Part shown: in pieces, positions 1 through 9,799 of the stretch
Numbering within the stretch: position 1 is the first letter of the stretch
How the letters are laid out: every line of letters begins with the position of its first letter
From: Diploptera punctata
Taxonomy: Eukaryota > Arthropoda > Insecta > Blattodea > Blaberidae
Assembly: GCA_030220185.1 (NCBI GenBank)
Contig: JASPKZ010000423.1
Coordinates: 1,505,501 to 1,569,500, forward strand
DNA: 64,000 nucleotides
Reading direction: 5' to 3'
The notes under the pieces: model-generated
Database searches by the model: none
What the model saw: only the letters and a program-made list of their open reading frames with translations
Told to the model about the DNA's origin: nothing
Translations under genes and position numbers: made by a program

Positions 1-305
1 ATGGTCTTTAGAGGAAGCCATATATAATAAGAACAGTTAAGTCTCGAAGTCTGCGATGGGCGGGACATGTGGCACGAATGGGAATTGAAAAACGTGCATG
101 GAAGCTTCTTGTAGGAAAACCAGAGGGGAAACGCCCAGTTGGTAGACCAATAATGAGGTGGGTGAATAATATTAACTATGATTTGAGGGAAGTAGATTAT
201 ACAGGGAATGATTGGAAAACTTTGGCTCAGGATAGGGATGTATGGAGAGCTTATGTCCGCGCGGCCATAAACCTACGGGTTCGATAGTGCCAGTGAGTTA
301 GTTAT
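1..305 (+). mobile_element. LINE family K, 3' end fragment
   Basis: The frame at 69-287 encodes the C-terminal tail of a non-LTR retrotransposon polyprotein. It has a KPEGKRPVGRP-like basic stretch, then a DLREVDYTGNDW block and an RAYVRAA(I/M)NLRVR ending. The same tail recurs on the minus strand at 49.3-49.65 kb, joined there to a full RT domain, and again at 53.9-54.3 and 58.5-58.7 kb. The 3' sequence after the stop (TTCGATAGTGCCAGTGAGTTAG) is shared by all copies and marks the element end. The 5' side runs off the window. Clade assignment (RTE/Jockey-like) is inference. Confidence 0.85.
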
Positions 306-479
306 ATATAATTAGTGATCATTAAAATACGCAAAACATTCGCGATTTCAAAGTGTATAAAATGTGTTTAATTAATGTGTTGTTGAGAAGTAAAGTCATT
401 AATTTGACGTTGAATTAGTGAATTGAGTGAGTTTTAAAAATAACACTTTTACATATCTGTTGTTAAGAGGAATGAAAAT

Positions 480-720
480 CAAACACTTAAATAGTGTGGC
501 CATGTATAAAGAATTGAAAATTAAAGATGGTCAAAAATAGATTTACCAATGGTCACCTCCTCGAAGAAATAAACGTGGCAGATCAAGATGGAAATGGAAA
601 ACCTATGTTAGAACTATTATGTAAGATAGGAATTTGAAAGAAGGAGATTGGAATGATAAGTTATAAATGGAAACTGAAGAAGGCAAACCTATAAGTGGGG
701 GGAAAGCCAAAGAAAAAGGA
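480..720 (+). mobile_element. Degenerate LINE 3' fragment
   Basis: The forward frame holds a PPRRNKRGRSRWKWKTYVRT block followed by an EGDWND-like motif. This is the usual basic GRPRxRW ... GDW layout at the C-terminus of LINE polyproteins. Stops and shifts interrupt it. No ORF above 60 codons remains. It may belong to a different family from the fragment that follows. Confidence 0.55.
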
Positions 721-985
721 ACGGTGATAAATGCAAATGGGAAAATACTGACTGAAATCAGTAGAAAAATAGAGAAACGTTTGAAAGTCTATAATTTAAC
801 CAAATAATTAATCTGGAAAAATATATACTATCAAGAGTAAAATGGCAATGTACGAAACTTATTTCAAGCCAGTTATAACATATGCATTTCTGACTTGGAC
901 ATATAAAAACAAGGAATTGAATAGATTCCAAGCTACAGAAATTAAATTCTTACGTGGAATGGTACATGAAGCAAGGAGAGAGAGA
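721..985 (+). pseudogene. LINE C-terminal coding fragment, left half (split by GA repeat)
   Basis: The translation includes NANGKILTEISRKIEKRLK and then, in the frame opening at 842, YETYFKPVITYAFLTWTYKN followed by FQATEIKFLRGMV. These are the standard post-RT motifs of LINE proteins, where TWT and (A)TEMKFLR are nearly invariant. Coding resemblance fades into the purine run at about 980, exactly where such proteins normally carry an Arg/Glu/Lys-rich RRDRIRNE stretch. The reading resumes at about 1376. Confidence 0.7.
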
Positions 986-1338
986 GAGATAGAGAGGGAG
1001 AAAGAAGAAGAGAGAGAGAAAGAGAAAGAGAGAGAGAAAAAGAAAGAGAGAAAGAAAGAGAGAGAAAGAGAAAGAGAAAAATAGAAAGGGAAAGAGAAAG
1101 AGAAAAAGAGAGAGAGAAAGAGAAAGAAAAAAGAGAGAGAGAAAGAGAAAGAGAAAAAGGGAAAGAGAAAGAGAAAAAGAGAGAGAAAGAGAAAGAGAAA
1201 AAGAGAGAGAAAGAGAAAAAGAGAAAGAGAAAGAGAAAAAGAGAGAGAGAAAGAGAAAAAGAGAGAGAGAGAAAGAGAAGAGAAAAAGAGAAAGAGAAAG
1301 AGAGAGAGAGAGAGGGATGGGATGGAGAGAAGGAAAGG

Positions 1339-1375
<37 letters not shown>

Positions 1376-1377
1376 AT
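975..1377. repeat. (GA)n / GAAA purine microsatellite
   Basis: About 400 bp of nearly pure purine made of GAGA, GAAAGA and GAAAAA units, with no long perfect monomer. It gives long spurious open frames on both strands (Glu/Lys/Arg-rich forward, Ser/Leu/Phe-rich reverse). These are composition artefacts. It lies inside a LINE coding region. Confidence 0.95.
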
Positions 1378-1705
1378 AAGAATCGACAAAATCAGGGAGA
1401 CCTTAAATAATGTAGAAAAATTAAAATAGACATAGAAAAGAATAGACTAAAATGATTTTGACATTGAAGAATAATTGAAAAGGTAAGATTACCACATGAA
1501 CTGTTAAATCTCAAGATATAAGGAAAATGACCACGAGATAGACCACGAGAAAAATGGATTAACCAAGTGAAGAAAAGTCTAAAAGAGACAGTATTACGAC
1601 TGGGAAGAACTAAAAGGAAGCAAAGCATGGGGAGAGAGAGATTGTTGGAGACATATTTGGAATCGACCTTCCGAAAGGAGAATACTATAAGAGGATGATG
1701 ATGAC
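1376..1705 (+). pseudogene. LINE C-terminal coding fragment, right half
   Basis: Forward translation resumes with RIDKIRETLNNVEK, then a decayed NRL(R)WF(G)H block in which Trp codons have become TGA, then PRDRPREKWINQVKKSLKET and a final basic run. This is the LRWFGH ... GRPRxRW ... LKE order expected directly after the left half at 721-985. The element ends in a short GAT-rich tail near 1690-1705. Confidence 0.65.
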
Positions 1706-2321
1706 CTTATAAAATGTGTGAAAATAAACAGGTGTTTTAAACATATTCAGCAGTTTTCATAAGTGACTTATAACAAGACGTAAATTACAGTAAGTTAAAC
1801 TTTGAAGCCGGAAGTTGTGATTACCATAAATTCTTAACCGGAAAAAGTCATATGTCAGTTGTAGTGCGATTGACATTGTATTGGAATTCACAGTCACGCT
1901 CAATAGACGCCGTTCCGCTAACATTTATTACCAAAACATTAGTTTTGTGTCAAATTTAAAAATCTAATTCAACCATAAATCACTTTAACAATACTGAATG
2001 TATAATGATTTAATCATCCGCTTAATTAATGTTTTATTGCAATTCAAAATGTATAGGTCACACTGATATTAGTGAGAAATTGCTTGTTAATTCTCACTGA
2101 TATAATTAAATTCACGAAAAACATGCAACACTTACAAACTCATAAATATAGCTTATCTATTTTTTTCTACTCCTCAAAGTGTGATTTGCGTACACATGTC
2201 AAGAACAAAAATAAAATTCAGATGACACTACCTTAAATATTAATAAGGAAGGCAAAATTAAAAAGAAATATTCAGAGAGATGCAAGGTGGTGTCAAATTC
2301 CACAAATTAATTAAATCCCTA
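1706..2321. other. AT-rich DNA, no feature seen
   Basis: No ORF, repeat match inside the window, or RNA-like structure that I can support. AT-rich and unstructured. Confidence 0.5.
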
Positions 2322-2635
2322 TAGTGGAATCACCGCTTGTCTCGTGTGCCTTATCACGCAGCGGGCCCGGATACGATTCTCGGTCGGGACAGGCTCCTGG
2401 GTTAGGTTTTTTACGGGGGTTTTCCTCACCTCTAAGACAAATGTCAGGAAGCTTAGGGCCCAACGGTCCCCAAAAATCATCCGGTCATCATCATCATTAT
2501 CCTTCACCGGTGTGGAAAGCAACGGGAAGCTACCACACCTATAATTCCCTAGTAAAGCTGCAAAGTATCGCATGAAAATGCTATGGTTGCAGTGAATGAC
2601 CTGCCCTGGGGCAGAATTACTATGGATGGATAGTG
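2322..2635 (+). mobile_element. SINE-A, full-length copy
   Basis: tRNA-derived SINE. The head has an A-box-like ACCGCTTGTCTCG region, and the B box GATACGATTCTCGGTC stands for the family form GGTTCGATTCCCGGTC. The body follows in the family order: CTGGGTTAGG, TTTTCCTCACCT, TAAGACAAATGTCAGGAAGC, a CAT/TCATCA microsatellite, CCGGTGTGGAAAGCAACGGG, and the terminal GGCAGAATTACTATGGATGG. Thirteen full or partial copies are seen in this window. Confidence 0.9.
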
Positions 2636-2675
2636 GAATTGAGTTATACCACTGGATTAAAAAATATATTTGAAA

Positions 2676-2890
2676 CCCGTGTTCAGTAGTAGTAGTAGTT
2701 GTAGTAGTAATAGGTGAACTTTATTAGATTAAATCTATATTTTTCGTAGAGTACAAAATCATTTACAAACGGATAGTACCGATAGCAGTCCACATCTGGT
2801 GTTGACAGTTTACTAATAAAATAAATGATTGTTAGGTCTAAAAATAATATAAAAATTCTGTAAATTAACGTTCTAGTAATAATATTAAAA
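2676..2890 (+). repeat. Interspersed repeat with (AGT)n start, copy 1
   Basis: A short AGT/TAG triplet run is followed by TTTATTAGATTAAAT, ACAAATGGATnG-like text, a GTTGACAGT motif and AATAAAT. The same order occurs at 8221-8400 (AGCAGTAGTAGG, TTTTATTAGATCAAA, GTTGACAGTCTG, AATAAATC). This is a low-copy family of unknown class. Confidence 0.5.
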
Positions 2891-3178
2891 TTTTAAGAAA
2901 TATGAAACGGTACCTGAAATCTCAGTCGCCCTCAATAATCAGCAGTGTAGTTAGGTCCAAACTGAAAGCAGAAGATGAAACTTAACTTTTCGAAAAGCCT
3001 CCTACAAAACTACACTGATGGTTATTGAAGACTATTGAAATGTCAGGTATACTTTTTTATATTTCTTAAAGTTTAACATAGTGGCCTCAACGGAGTATCG
3101 TAATGTATTTTAAAAAGCTTAGCAATAATATAAAAAAACAAAACTGTATATAATATTGCAATTATATTATAAACTAAA

Positions 3179-3491
3179 TCCATCCATAGTAATTCTGCCC
3201 GAGGACAGGTCTTTTACAGTAATCATAGCATTATCATGCTATGCTTTGTAGATTTACTAGGGAATTATAGGTGTGGTAGCTTCCCGTTGCTTTCCACACC
3301 TGTGAGGGATGATGATGATGATGATGCCTGATGATTTTCGGGGACCGTCGGGCCCTATGTTTCCTGACGTTTGTCTTACAGATAAGGAACAAGCCCGAAA
3401 AAACTCACCCAGGAGCCTGTCCCGGCCGGGAATCGAACCCGGGCTCGCTGCGTGACACGGCAGCACGCTACCTCGAGACCACAGCGGTGGG
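3179..3491 (-). mobile_element. SINE-A, minus strand
   Basis: Reverse-complement copy. It reads from CCATCCATAGTAATTCTGCC (3' end of the SINE) through a (GAT)n microsatellite to GGGAATCGAACCCGGGCTCG (B box) and CCTCGAGACCACAGCGGTGG (head) at the right edge. It is well preserved. Confidence 0.9.
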
Positions 3492-4117
3492 CAATACAAA
3501 CTAAATATAATTAAGCTAAGTACCATAATGATTTAATATTAATAATTAGTCTTGAAGTGTGGTTTAAAATTATTTATAAAATTACTGAAGCACTCTGTAT
3601 GCACATAGGAAATGTTATATACTGCTGGGCGCGAATTTCTCCTCGCCTTCTACGAACATAAATTTATATTAAAATCAATTACTTGAAATACGACGAATAG
3701 GATCTGATTGGGACTTATACAAACGATTCTACGTATTTACCCTTACGGTAAACATTAGTGCGATAGTAATATTTGAGTTTCCTGCTCACAGAAATTTCTC
3801 AACTCGAGTTGAATTTGTTAAGTGATAATATATTCCTAAGTTAACAAATCCCAAGTTAGTTGTTGATACAAAATTCACAGTTCACAAATTACAGTATATC
3901 TTGGAGCAATTAAACTTGTGCATTATCTGAACATAACTTTAACCTTTATACCGAGGCTGTACCTAATGGAATTACTAATATTAATTTCACATCGCCTTTC
4001 ATTTTAAGATATTTGATCTTCTTGGCTTACTAGAATATTTAAGTGAGACGTGGTTGTAATAAAGAAAACTTAAGATATGTTAAAAATAATGCCCTATTAT
4101 TATCTAATATATAAAAA
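3492..4117. other. AT-rich DNA, no feature seen
   Basis: No coding potential and no match to the other repeats of the window. Confidence 0.45.
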
Positions 4118-4155
4118 TTAATGTTTGTTTGTTTGTTCGTTCGTTCGTACTTTAT
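4118..4155 (+). repeat. (GTTT)n(GTTC)n microsatellite
   Basis: TGTTTGTTTGTTTGTTC followed by GTTCGTTCGT. It sits directly at the left edge of the 357-bp tandem duplication. Confidence 0.8.
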
Positions 4156-4160
4156 GCGCT

Positions 4161-4880
4161 GCCATACCGTTGATCCGATTGTCATGGGTTTTTTGCAAAA
4201 TGTTCAAGAAATTCCCGAGATGAACATAGCCTATAAAAGAGTTGAGAAACTCAACTCCAACACCCTTAAAAAACACCTTTTGTAGTGAAAAACGTGAAAA
4301 AGTTCCTTTTTGTACCCTTAAATGGCTTACGCTTTCTAAACCATAACAAATACACAAATCTTAGTGTACACAGAATTGAATATCTAAAACAAAAACTCTA
4401 CAAAAAAGTCCAGCACAGCATATGTTTATCTTTTACAGATAACACACAATAGCCATTTTTGTCTTTCATTGATGCCAAGGAGATCGGGATAAGTAGATTC
4501 CCGGGCAAGCATGTGCTGCCATACCATTCATCCGATTGTCATGGGGCTTTTTGCAAAATGTTCAGGATTTTCCCGGGAAGATTATAGGTTATAAGAGAAT
4601 TTTAATGCTCAAGTCCTTCACCCTTAAAAATCATCTTCTCTAGTGAAAAAAAACGTGAAAAAATGTCGCTTTTATAAACTTTAATGGCTTACTCTGCCTA
4701 ACCATAACAAATACACAAAACTATTGTACACAGAATTGAATATCTCAAAACACTCTACAGAAAAGTCCGCGACAGCAAATGTTTATCTTTTAAGAGTAAC
4801 TCACAATAACCATTTTTGTCTTTCATCGATGCCAAGAACATCAGGATTAGTAGATTCCCGGGCAACCATAGCAGCGCACG
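4161..4880 (+). repeat. Diverged tandem duplication, two units of about 357 bp
   Basis: Unit 1 starts at 4161 and unit 2 at 4518. Shared landmarks are GCCATACC, TCCGATTGTCATGGG, TTTTTTGCAAAATGTTCA, CTTAAAAA near ACGTGAAAAA, ACAGAATTGAATATCT, GTTTATCTTTTA and GTAGATTCCCGGGCAA. The units differ by many substitutions and small indels. The short ORFs within them are not conserved between units. Confidence 0.8.
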
Positions 4881-6260
4881 GCAGATATTATTTTATGAAT
4901 ACCTTGGTGAAATCACTCTGCATTCCAAGGCGTTACCCTATGGCTTTAAGATCTGTGCATATTTTCCATTCTTATTTTATGTGGTTAACAGTTTTTAAAA
5001 GTAAATTCCTATTCTCGTACGTTTGTTTCATATGAATAGTATGAGCAATTGCTATAGGCACAGAAGGGTAAACATTACAATTATGTAACAACATTACCTG
5101 TAAACTTAACTTGTAAGAATCAATGAAAAGGCGTCATTCTTGTGGATTGCAAATTTACCGCTCAATTGTTCCATTAGTCCATCAACATAATTACAGTAGA
5201 CAAATTCATTCAAAGAATGTTCACGTTTCCTATAAGTTGTTATTTTGACATTGGGCTCAAGCAAGTACTAGTTCTGTAACCGAGAGCTTAGTAGTTCCGA
5301 CTGACTTTTGTTAAATTGAGATCCCTTAGAACATGAAATATATTTTTAAATTACTGCTTTTGCACTCTGCTTCAACAATAAAAGTGGGGAAGTTAAGAGA
5401 TCTCAATGAAATAAATTGTGTAAAAAACCATGCAATCAGCATGCCATTTATAGAATTCATAAATTGAAACAGACCACCCAATAGGCTGGATTTTTTTTTC
5501 CAGTAATAAAGTATTAATGTATTGTCATATGCTCCTTCTTCATGAGGTTGAGGTAACGGCAGTACAATAGATTATTACGTATACAACAGCCCGCTACTAT
5601 GAGCTCGGTCGGGCTGCTAGTGACGATTACTTCAAGATGGTAGGTGATAACGCAAAAGGGATTTCAGTTTAGAAATCAGGACATGAAATATGTTAGGGAG
5701 ATTTTTGTCAGGTGCAAATGTCAGTGTTATCCAGTGTAAGTTAAGTCTAATTATATTTCTTATTATTTTGCTCCTATTTTTAGTCTATTTTTGTGTTTGC
5801 TATTATGAATAATAGTTATTACGTATTAATGATACTACATTTTGCTTACATATTCATTTAAACATGAATGAGTGTTGTTCTTATTCTCCGCGTCATTTCC
5901 AGAAATTTACCCACGTTTATTGAAGAAGATAGAGGCCCTGTTCGGTTGTAGTATCTGTACTGCTGCTTATGATTATATACTTGGCGTAGTTTTCAATTTT
6001 ATTTTTAAAAGGAATATTAAATAAACTCAAACATATAATTAATTGATATTATAAGATCCTTTAATTCAATAAAATTAATATTACATTCAAGATTATGAAA
6101 TATTGGAGATTGAAACAGAACTTTTTGTGATTGGAACTAATCATAATTTAAAATTATGTGAATTTTTAAAACTAAATATTATATCCCATTTCACATATAC
6201 TTTAGCTGCACTTCGGATGTTTACATTTTTTTTATTTTATATTTGTAAATATTTATATCC
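4881..6260. other. AT-rich DNA, no gene seen
   Basis: Short ORFs only. No coding-like or repeat structure that I can support, apart from ordinary A/T runs. Confidence 0.45.
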
Positions 6261-6262
6261 AC

Positions 6263-6465
6263 CATTGTAGTCTAGTGGGAACGTCGTTGTCTCAAACGCA
6301 AAGGATCTGGGTTTAATCTTCGATTGGGACAAATTTCCAGGGCGAGATTTGTTTTCGGGCTTTCTCGTCATAAGTAAGACAAATGTCAGGAACCTTTGGG
6401 GCATATATTCTCCACGATCTTGCCATCATAATCATCGAGATTGTATTCACCTTGTTTAGTATTAT
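6263..6465 (+). mobile_element. SINE-A2, 3'-truncated copy
   Basis: The tRNA-like head CCACCATTGTAGTCTAGTGG with B box GGGTTTAATCTTCGATTG is followed by TAAGACAAATGTCAGGAAC and TGTATTCACC. It resembles SINE-A to the middle but has the TATTCACC continuation that also marks the copies at 15.7, 54.9 and 55.3 kb. It abuts the LINE at 6478. Confidence 0.75.
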
Positions 6466-6477
6466 CGCCTCATTATT

Positions 6478-7935
6478 ATGGTTATAGACTATGCTACACT
6501 GGATAATGGAAAGGGTGACTTAATAGAACCTATAACAGAAGAGGAGGTAAGAAACGTGTTGAGAACAGCAACAAATGGAAAAGCGGCAGGTCCAGAAGGA
6601 ATAACCATGGAACTAATTAAATATGGTGGTCCAGGAATTATATTAATTTTAACTAGACTTTTTAACCAAGTGATAGAAGGAGATCATATTCCAGATGAGT
6701 GGAAGTTATCGTATATTAGTGCAATATACAAAAAAAAAAGGAATAAAAGAGATCCATGAAACTATAGAGGCATCAGTGTTATGGCAGCAATTAGTAGAAC
6801 GTTAAGTATAATTATTAAAATCAGATTGGAGGAACTAATACAAAATAGAATATCAGAAGAACAAACTGGTTTCACAGCAGGTAAATCGTGCCTTGATAAT
6901 ATATTTGTGATCAGGCAGATTACGGAAAAGATGTTGGCTAAAGGAAAAGAAGTTCATATGGCATTTATAGACCTGGAAAAGGCATATGACTCTATACCCA
7001 TCAACAAGCTTTGGGTGGCAATGGAGAAGTTTGGAATATCTAAATCTCTCATACATTTTATAAAACGAATGTATGATTGTAAAGCAAGTATTAAGGCTGG
7101 AAATAGAATATCCTCAGAATTTCATATAACAAAAAGATTAAGACAAGGATGCGGGATGTCACCAACATTGTTCAAGATATATTTAGAAGATGTATTAATT
7201 GAATTGAATAAGTCATGTAGGGGAATGGGAATCAACATTAATAGCCATTTACTGCACAATTTATTATTCGCTGATGACCAGATTATAATAGGACAAGATA
7301 AAGAAGATATAGAATATATAATCAGAAAGTTGGTCGATGCATTTGAGGTAGGTGGACTGAAGATAAATTATATTAAAACAGAATATATGGTAATCGGAAG
7401 AAATTTAGAAGACCTACAAATAAATAATATGATAATTAAACGTGTTGAAGAATTTAAATATCTTGGATCTATAATAGATAAATCTGGTACTTGTGAAAAC
7501 TATATTATTAACAGAGTAAATTGTGCAAGGAAGGCGATTAGATCCCTGAATGGTCTTTTTGGAATAGAAATTTGACCAGAAAAAAAAGGGATTATACAGA
7601 CAATAATAGGAAGTATACTTACATATGGATCAGAAAGCTGGACAATAAATGAAAGGATGCAGAAAATAATCTTGGCGACAGAAATGGGTTGATTACGGAG
7701 AAGTATGAGAATATCCAGGCTACAACATATTCGAAATACATATATCAGACAAGAAATGGATGCACAAGAGACTGTTATCAATAGGATAACAAAGAGAGCT
7801 CTACAATGGTATGGACATGTACAACGGATGCCGGAAGACCAGTGGCCTAAACAGGTGTTGGATTGGATGGTACCAGACAGAAGGAGGAGGGGAGAAGTAG
7901 AAGAGCATGGTATGAGGGAATATATGATGCCATGA
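6478..7935 (+). pseudogene. Reverse transcriptase of LINE family M (three in-frame TGA)
   Basis: Would copy element RNA into DNA at a nicked genomic target. One frame spans the interval. RT blocks in order are GKAAGPEGITMELIKYGG, PDEWK with IYKKK, NYRGIS, QTGFTAGKSCLDNIF, AFIDLEKAYDSIP, RLRQGCGMSPTLF, LLFADDQIII (the catalytic F-A-D-D box, intact) and FKYLGSII. Downstream come YGSESWTI, a WYGHVQRMP block and a basic tail. In-frame TGA codons interrupt at about 6757, 7573 and 7690. The last lies where the family has Trp, consistent with TGG to TGA decay. There is no endonuclease domain upstream, so the copy is 5'-truncated. It is dead, but only lightly decayed. Confidence 0.88.
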
Positions 7936-8045
7936 TGAAGAGGGGTATGGAAGATGGACATGGGAAGATAGGAATCTCTGGAAAGCAGGAACAAAAGGCA
8001 AACTGCTGTAAAGTGGAAAGCCTGTATTAAGTATTAAGTAAGTAT
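6478..8045 (+). mobile_element. LINE family M, 5'-truncated, RT-bearing
   Basis: About 1.57 kb of a non-LTR retrotransposon missing its endonuclease end. Coding runs in one frame to about 7935. A shifted frame beyond 7900 continues the family C-terminus (MMKRGMEDGH ... KAGTKGKLL-like). The 3' end has a short repeated ATTAAGTATTAAGTAAGTATT tail. The RTE-like group is suggested by the IDLEKAYDS and RQGCGMSPTLF motif style. That is inference. Confidence 0.85.
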
Positions 8046-8220
8046 TACTATGGTTATCCGTTTATATAAAAGCGGCTGCCACGCGACAATGCTTGACAAT
8101 GATTAACATACGGAATTATTGCAGTGGCGGTAGTCGGCATATTTGTATTTAATTATATATAACAGCTGCGGAGAAACAAAGCGAGCCGCTGGACAACCAT
8201 CATAGTGAGGCGATATTAAT

Positions 8221-8400
8221 AGCAGTAGTAGGATTTTATTAGATCAAAAAACAGTACAATACATTGATAATTACAAATGGATTGCACGGGCAGTGACCTG
8301 TACGTGCTGTTGACAGTCTGTACCAATAAATCAATATATAGTAATGATATAAAAAACAGAGCAATAAATAACAATACAATAACATTCCAAATTAAATAGT
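8221..8400 (+). repeat. Interspersed repeat with (AGT)n start, copy 2
   Basis: Partner of 2676-2890. Shares AGTAGTAGG, TTTATTAGATCA, GTGCTGTTGACAGTCTG and an A-rich end. Confidence 0.5.
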
Positions 8401-8416
8401 TAGTCTAAGTAGCAAG

Positions 8417-8650
8417 TCGACCGCGGTAGACTAGCGGTTAAGTCCCTTACCTCTAATTGCGAGGGACGCGGGTTCAAACTCGGCCGCGATTGATGAATAT
8501 TTAGGATGGGAAAATCCAAGGGACATGTCCACCGGGAAGGACATTAAGCCGTGGGTTCTGGGTCTGAAGATTTTCAGGCTCGTAAAAGGACTGTAAGCCT
8601 GAATAAAGTGTCCTCTGTGCAAATTGTACCGACCGTTGTCCATCCAAATA
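8417..8650 (+). mobile_element. SINE-E copy
   Basis: The tRNA-like head GTCGACCGCGGTAGACTAGCG carries an A-box-like GGTTAAGTCCC, and the B box is GGGTTCAAACTCGG. The body has TTAGGATGGGAAAATCCAAG, GATTTTCAGGCTCGTAAAAG and CTGAATAAAG. A second copy is at 16172-16335. It is distinct from families A-D. Confidence 0.78.
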
Positions 8651-8811
8651 ATACCTTAGTTAACCTCTGTATATCTCACAGAGGCGATATGTCGACCCCA
8701 TATCACTTGTAGACACATTTGGGTAAATAAATTTTAAACTAAATTATCTAGGTTGAACCACTTCCAATAGGGAGAGCCCTAATTCCCACACGTGTATGAA
8801 CGGGATGTATA

Positions 8812-9166
8812 TCCATCCATAGTAATTCTGTTCGAGGGCACGTCCTTCACTACAATCATAGCATTTTCATGCTATGCTTTGCAGCTTTACTAGCGAATTG
8901 TAGGTGTGGTAGCTTCCCGTTGCTTTCCACACTGGTGAAGAAGAAGAAGAAGATGATGATGATGATGATGATGATGATGATAAGGCTGATTATGATGGCC
9001 ATATGATTTCGGGGACAGTTTGAGCCTTAACGTTTTCCTGACATTTGTCTTACAGCTGAGGAAAACCCCGATAAAAACCTCACCCAGAAAAACTGTCCCG
9101 ACCGGGGATCGAACCCGGGCCCGCTGCGTGACAAGGAAGCACGCTACCTCGAGACCACAGCGGTGG
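8812..9166 (-). mobile_element. SINE-A, minus strand
   Basis: Reads from CATCCATAGTAATTCTG to CTCGAGACCACAGCGGTGGA. Its internal microsatellite has grown into (AAG)n plus (GAT)n at 8936-8982, which is longer than in other copies. The B-box complement GGGGATCGAACCCGGG is intact. Confidence 0.9.
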
Positions 9167-9372
9167 ACTGGGTTGTATATAATGCCATGAAAAGAAAAAT
9201 AAATGCTCGAGTCGGGATTTATTTTTCTTTTGATGTCATATTTGCCTCCATTGCCAAATGTCAAAAATATAGTTATAACATCTATATATATATATATATA
9301 TATATATGCTATAACTATATATATAGAGTTATAACTATATTTTTGACATTTGGCAATGAAGGCAAATATGGC

Positions 9373-9403
<31 letters not shown>

Positions 9404-9404
9404 T
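9167..9404. repeat. SINE-D tails arranged as a hairpin around (TA)n
   Basis: The left arm, about 9237-9278 (ATATTTGCCTCCATTGCCAA ... GTTATAAC), is repeated as its reverse complement at about 9328-9371 (GTTATAAC ... TTGGCAATGAAGGCAAATAT). A (TA)n core lies between them, and a second (TA)n run follows at 9375-9404. The arm text equals the 3' body of SINE-D (compare 51.9-52.0 kb). This looks like two SINE-D ends meeting tail to tail. The GAAAAGAAAAATAAATGC stretch at the left is the usual SINE-D junction after the tRNA head. Confidence 0.7.
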
Positions 9405-9526
9405 ATTGTGGAAAGCAACGGGAAGCTACCACCACCTACACAATTGCCTAGTAAAGCTGCAAGCATAGCATGAAAATACTATGATTGCAGTGAAGGACTT
9501 GCCTTCGGGCAGAATTACTCTGGATA
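9405..9526 (+). mobile_element. SINE-A, 3' part only
   Basis: Starts abruptly at TGTGGAAAGCAACGGGAAGC and runs to GGGCAGAATTACTCTGGAT. The tRNA head and mid body are missing, and the 5' edge meets (TA)n. Confidence 0.8.
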
Positions 9527-9605
9527 TAATATATATATATATATAACATAGAGAGGAGAGAGAGAGAGCGAGAGGAGAGAGAGAGAGAGAGAGAGAGAGA
9601 AATAG
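9527..9605. repeat. (TA)n and (GA)n microsatellites
   Basis: A TATATA run of about 18 bp is followed by GAGAGAGGAG/GAGAGA purine repeat to about 9602. Confidence 0.9.
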
Positions 9606-9799
9606 ATAGGGATGGATAAGTACAAATAATTACTTTGTTTATATATTTGTTTACGAATGAGTATTTTATTTTTGTCCTTCTCTTGTCCAGAATTCCTCCC
9701 ACGTTAAACCACTTTCCTGATTTAGCATGCTAGTCTATCACGATTTTAATTAACAACTGACGCCTCCAATGTTCCAAATAGTTACTATTTCGTAGTATA

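Noticed and set aside
859..1389. 176-codon Ser/Leu/Phe-rich ORF on the minus strand
   Set aside because: Pure translation of the GA/TC microsatellite. No real protein signal.
7500..7994. 164-codon minus-strand ORF
   Set aside because: Shadow of the LINE family M coding strand.
8890..9435. 181-codon ORF on the minus strand
   Set aside because: Reads through a SINE-A copy, its triplet microsatellite and TA repeats.
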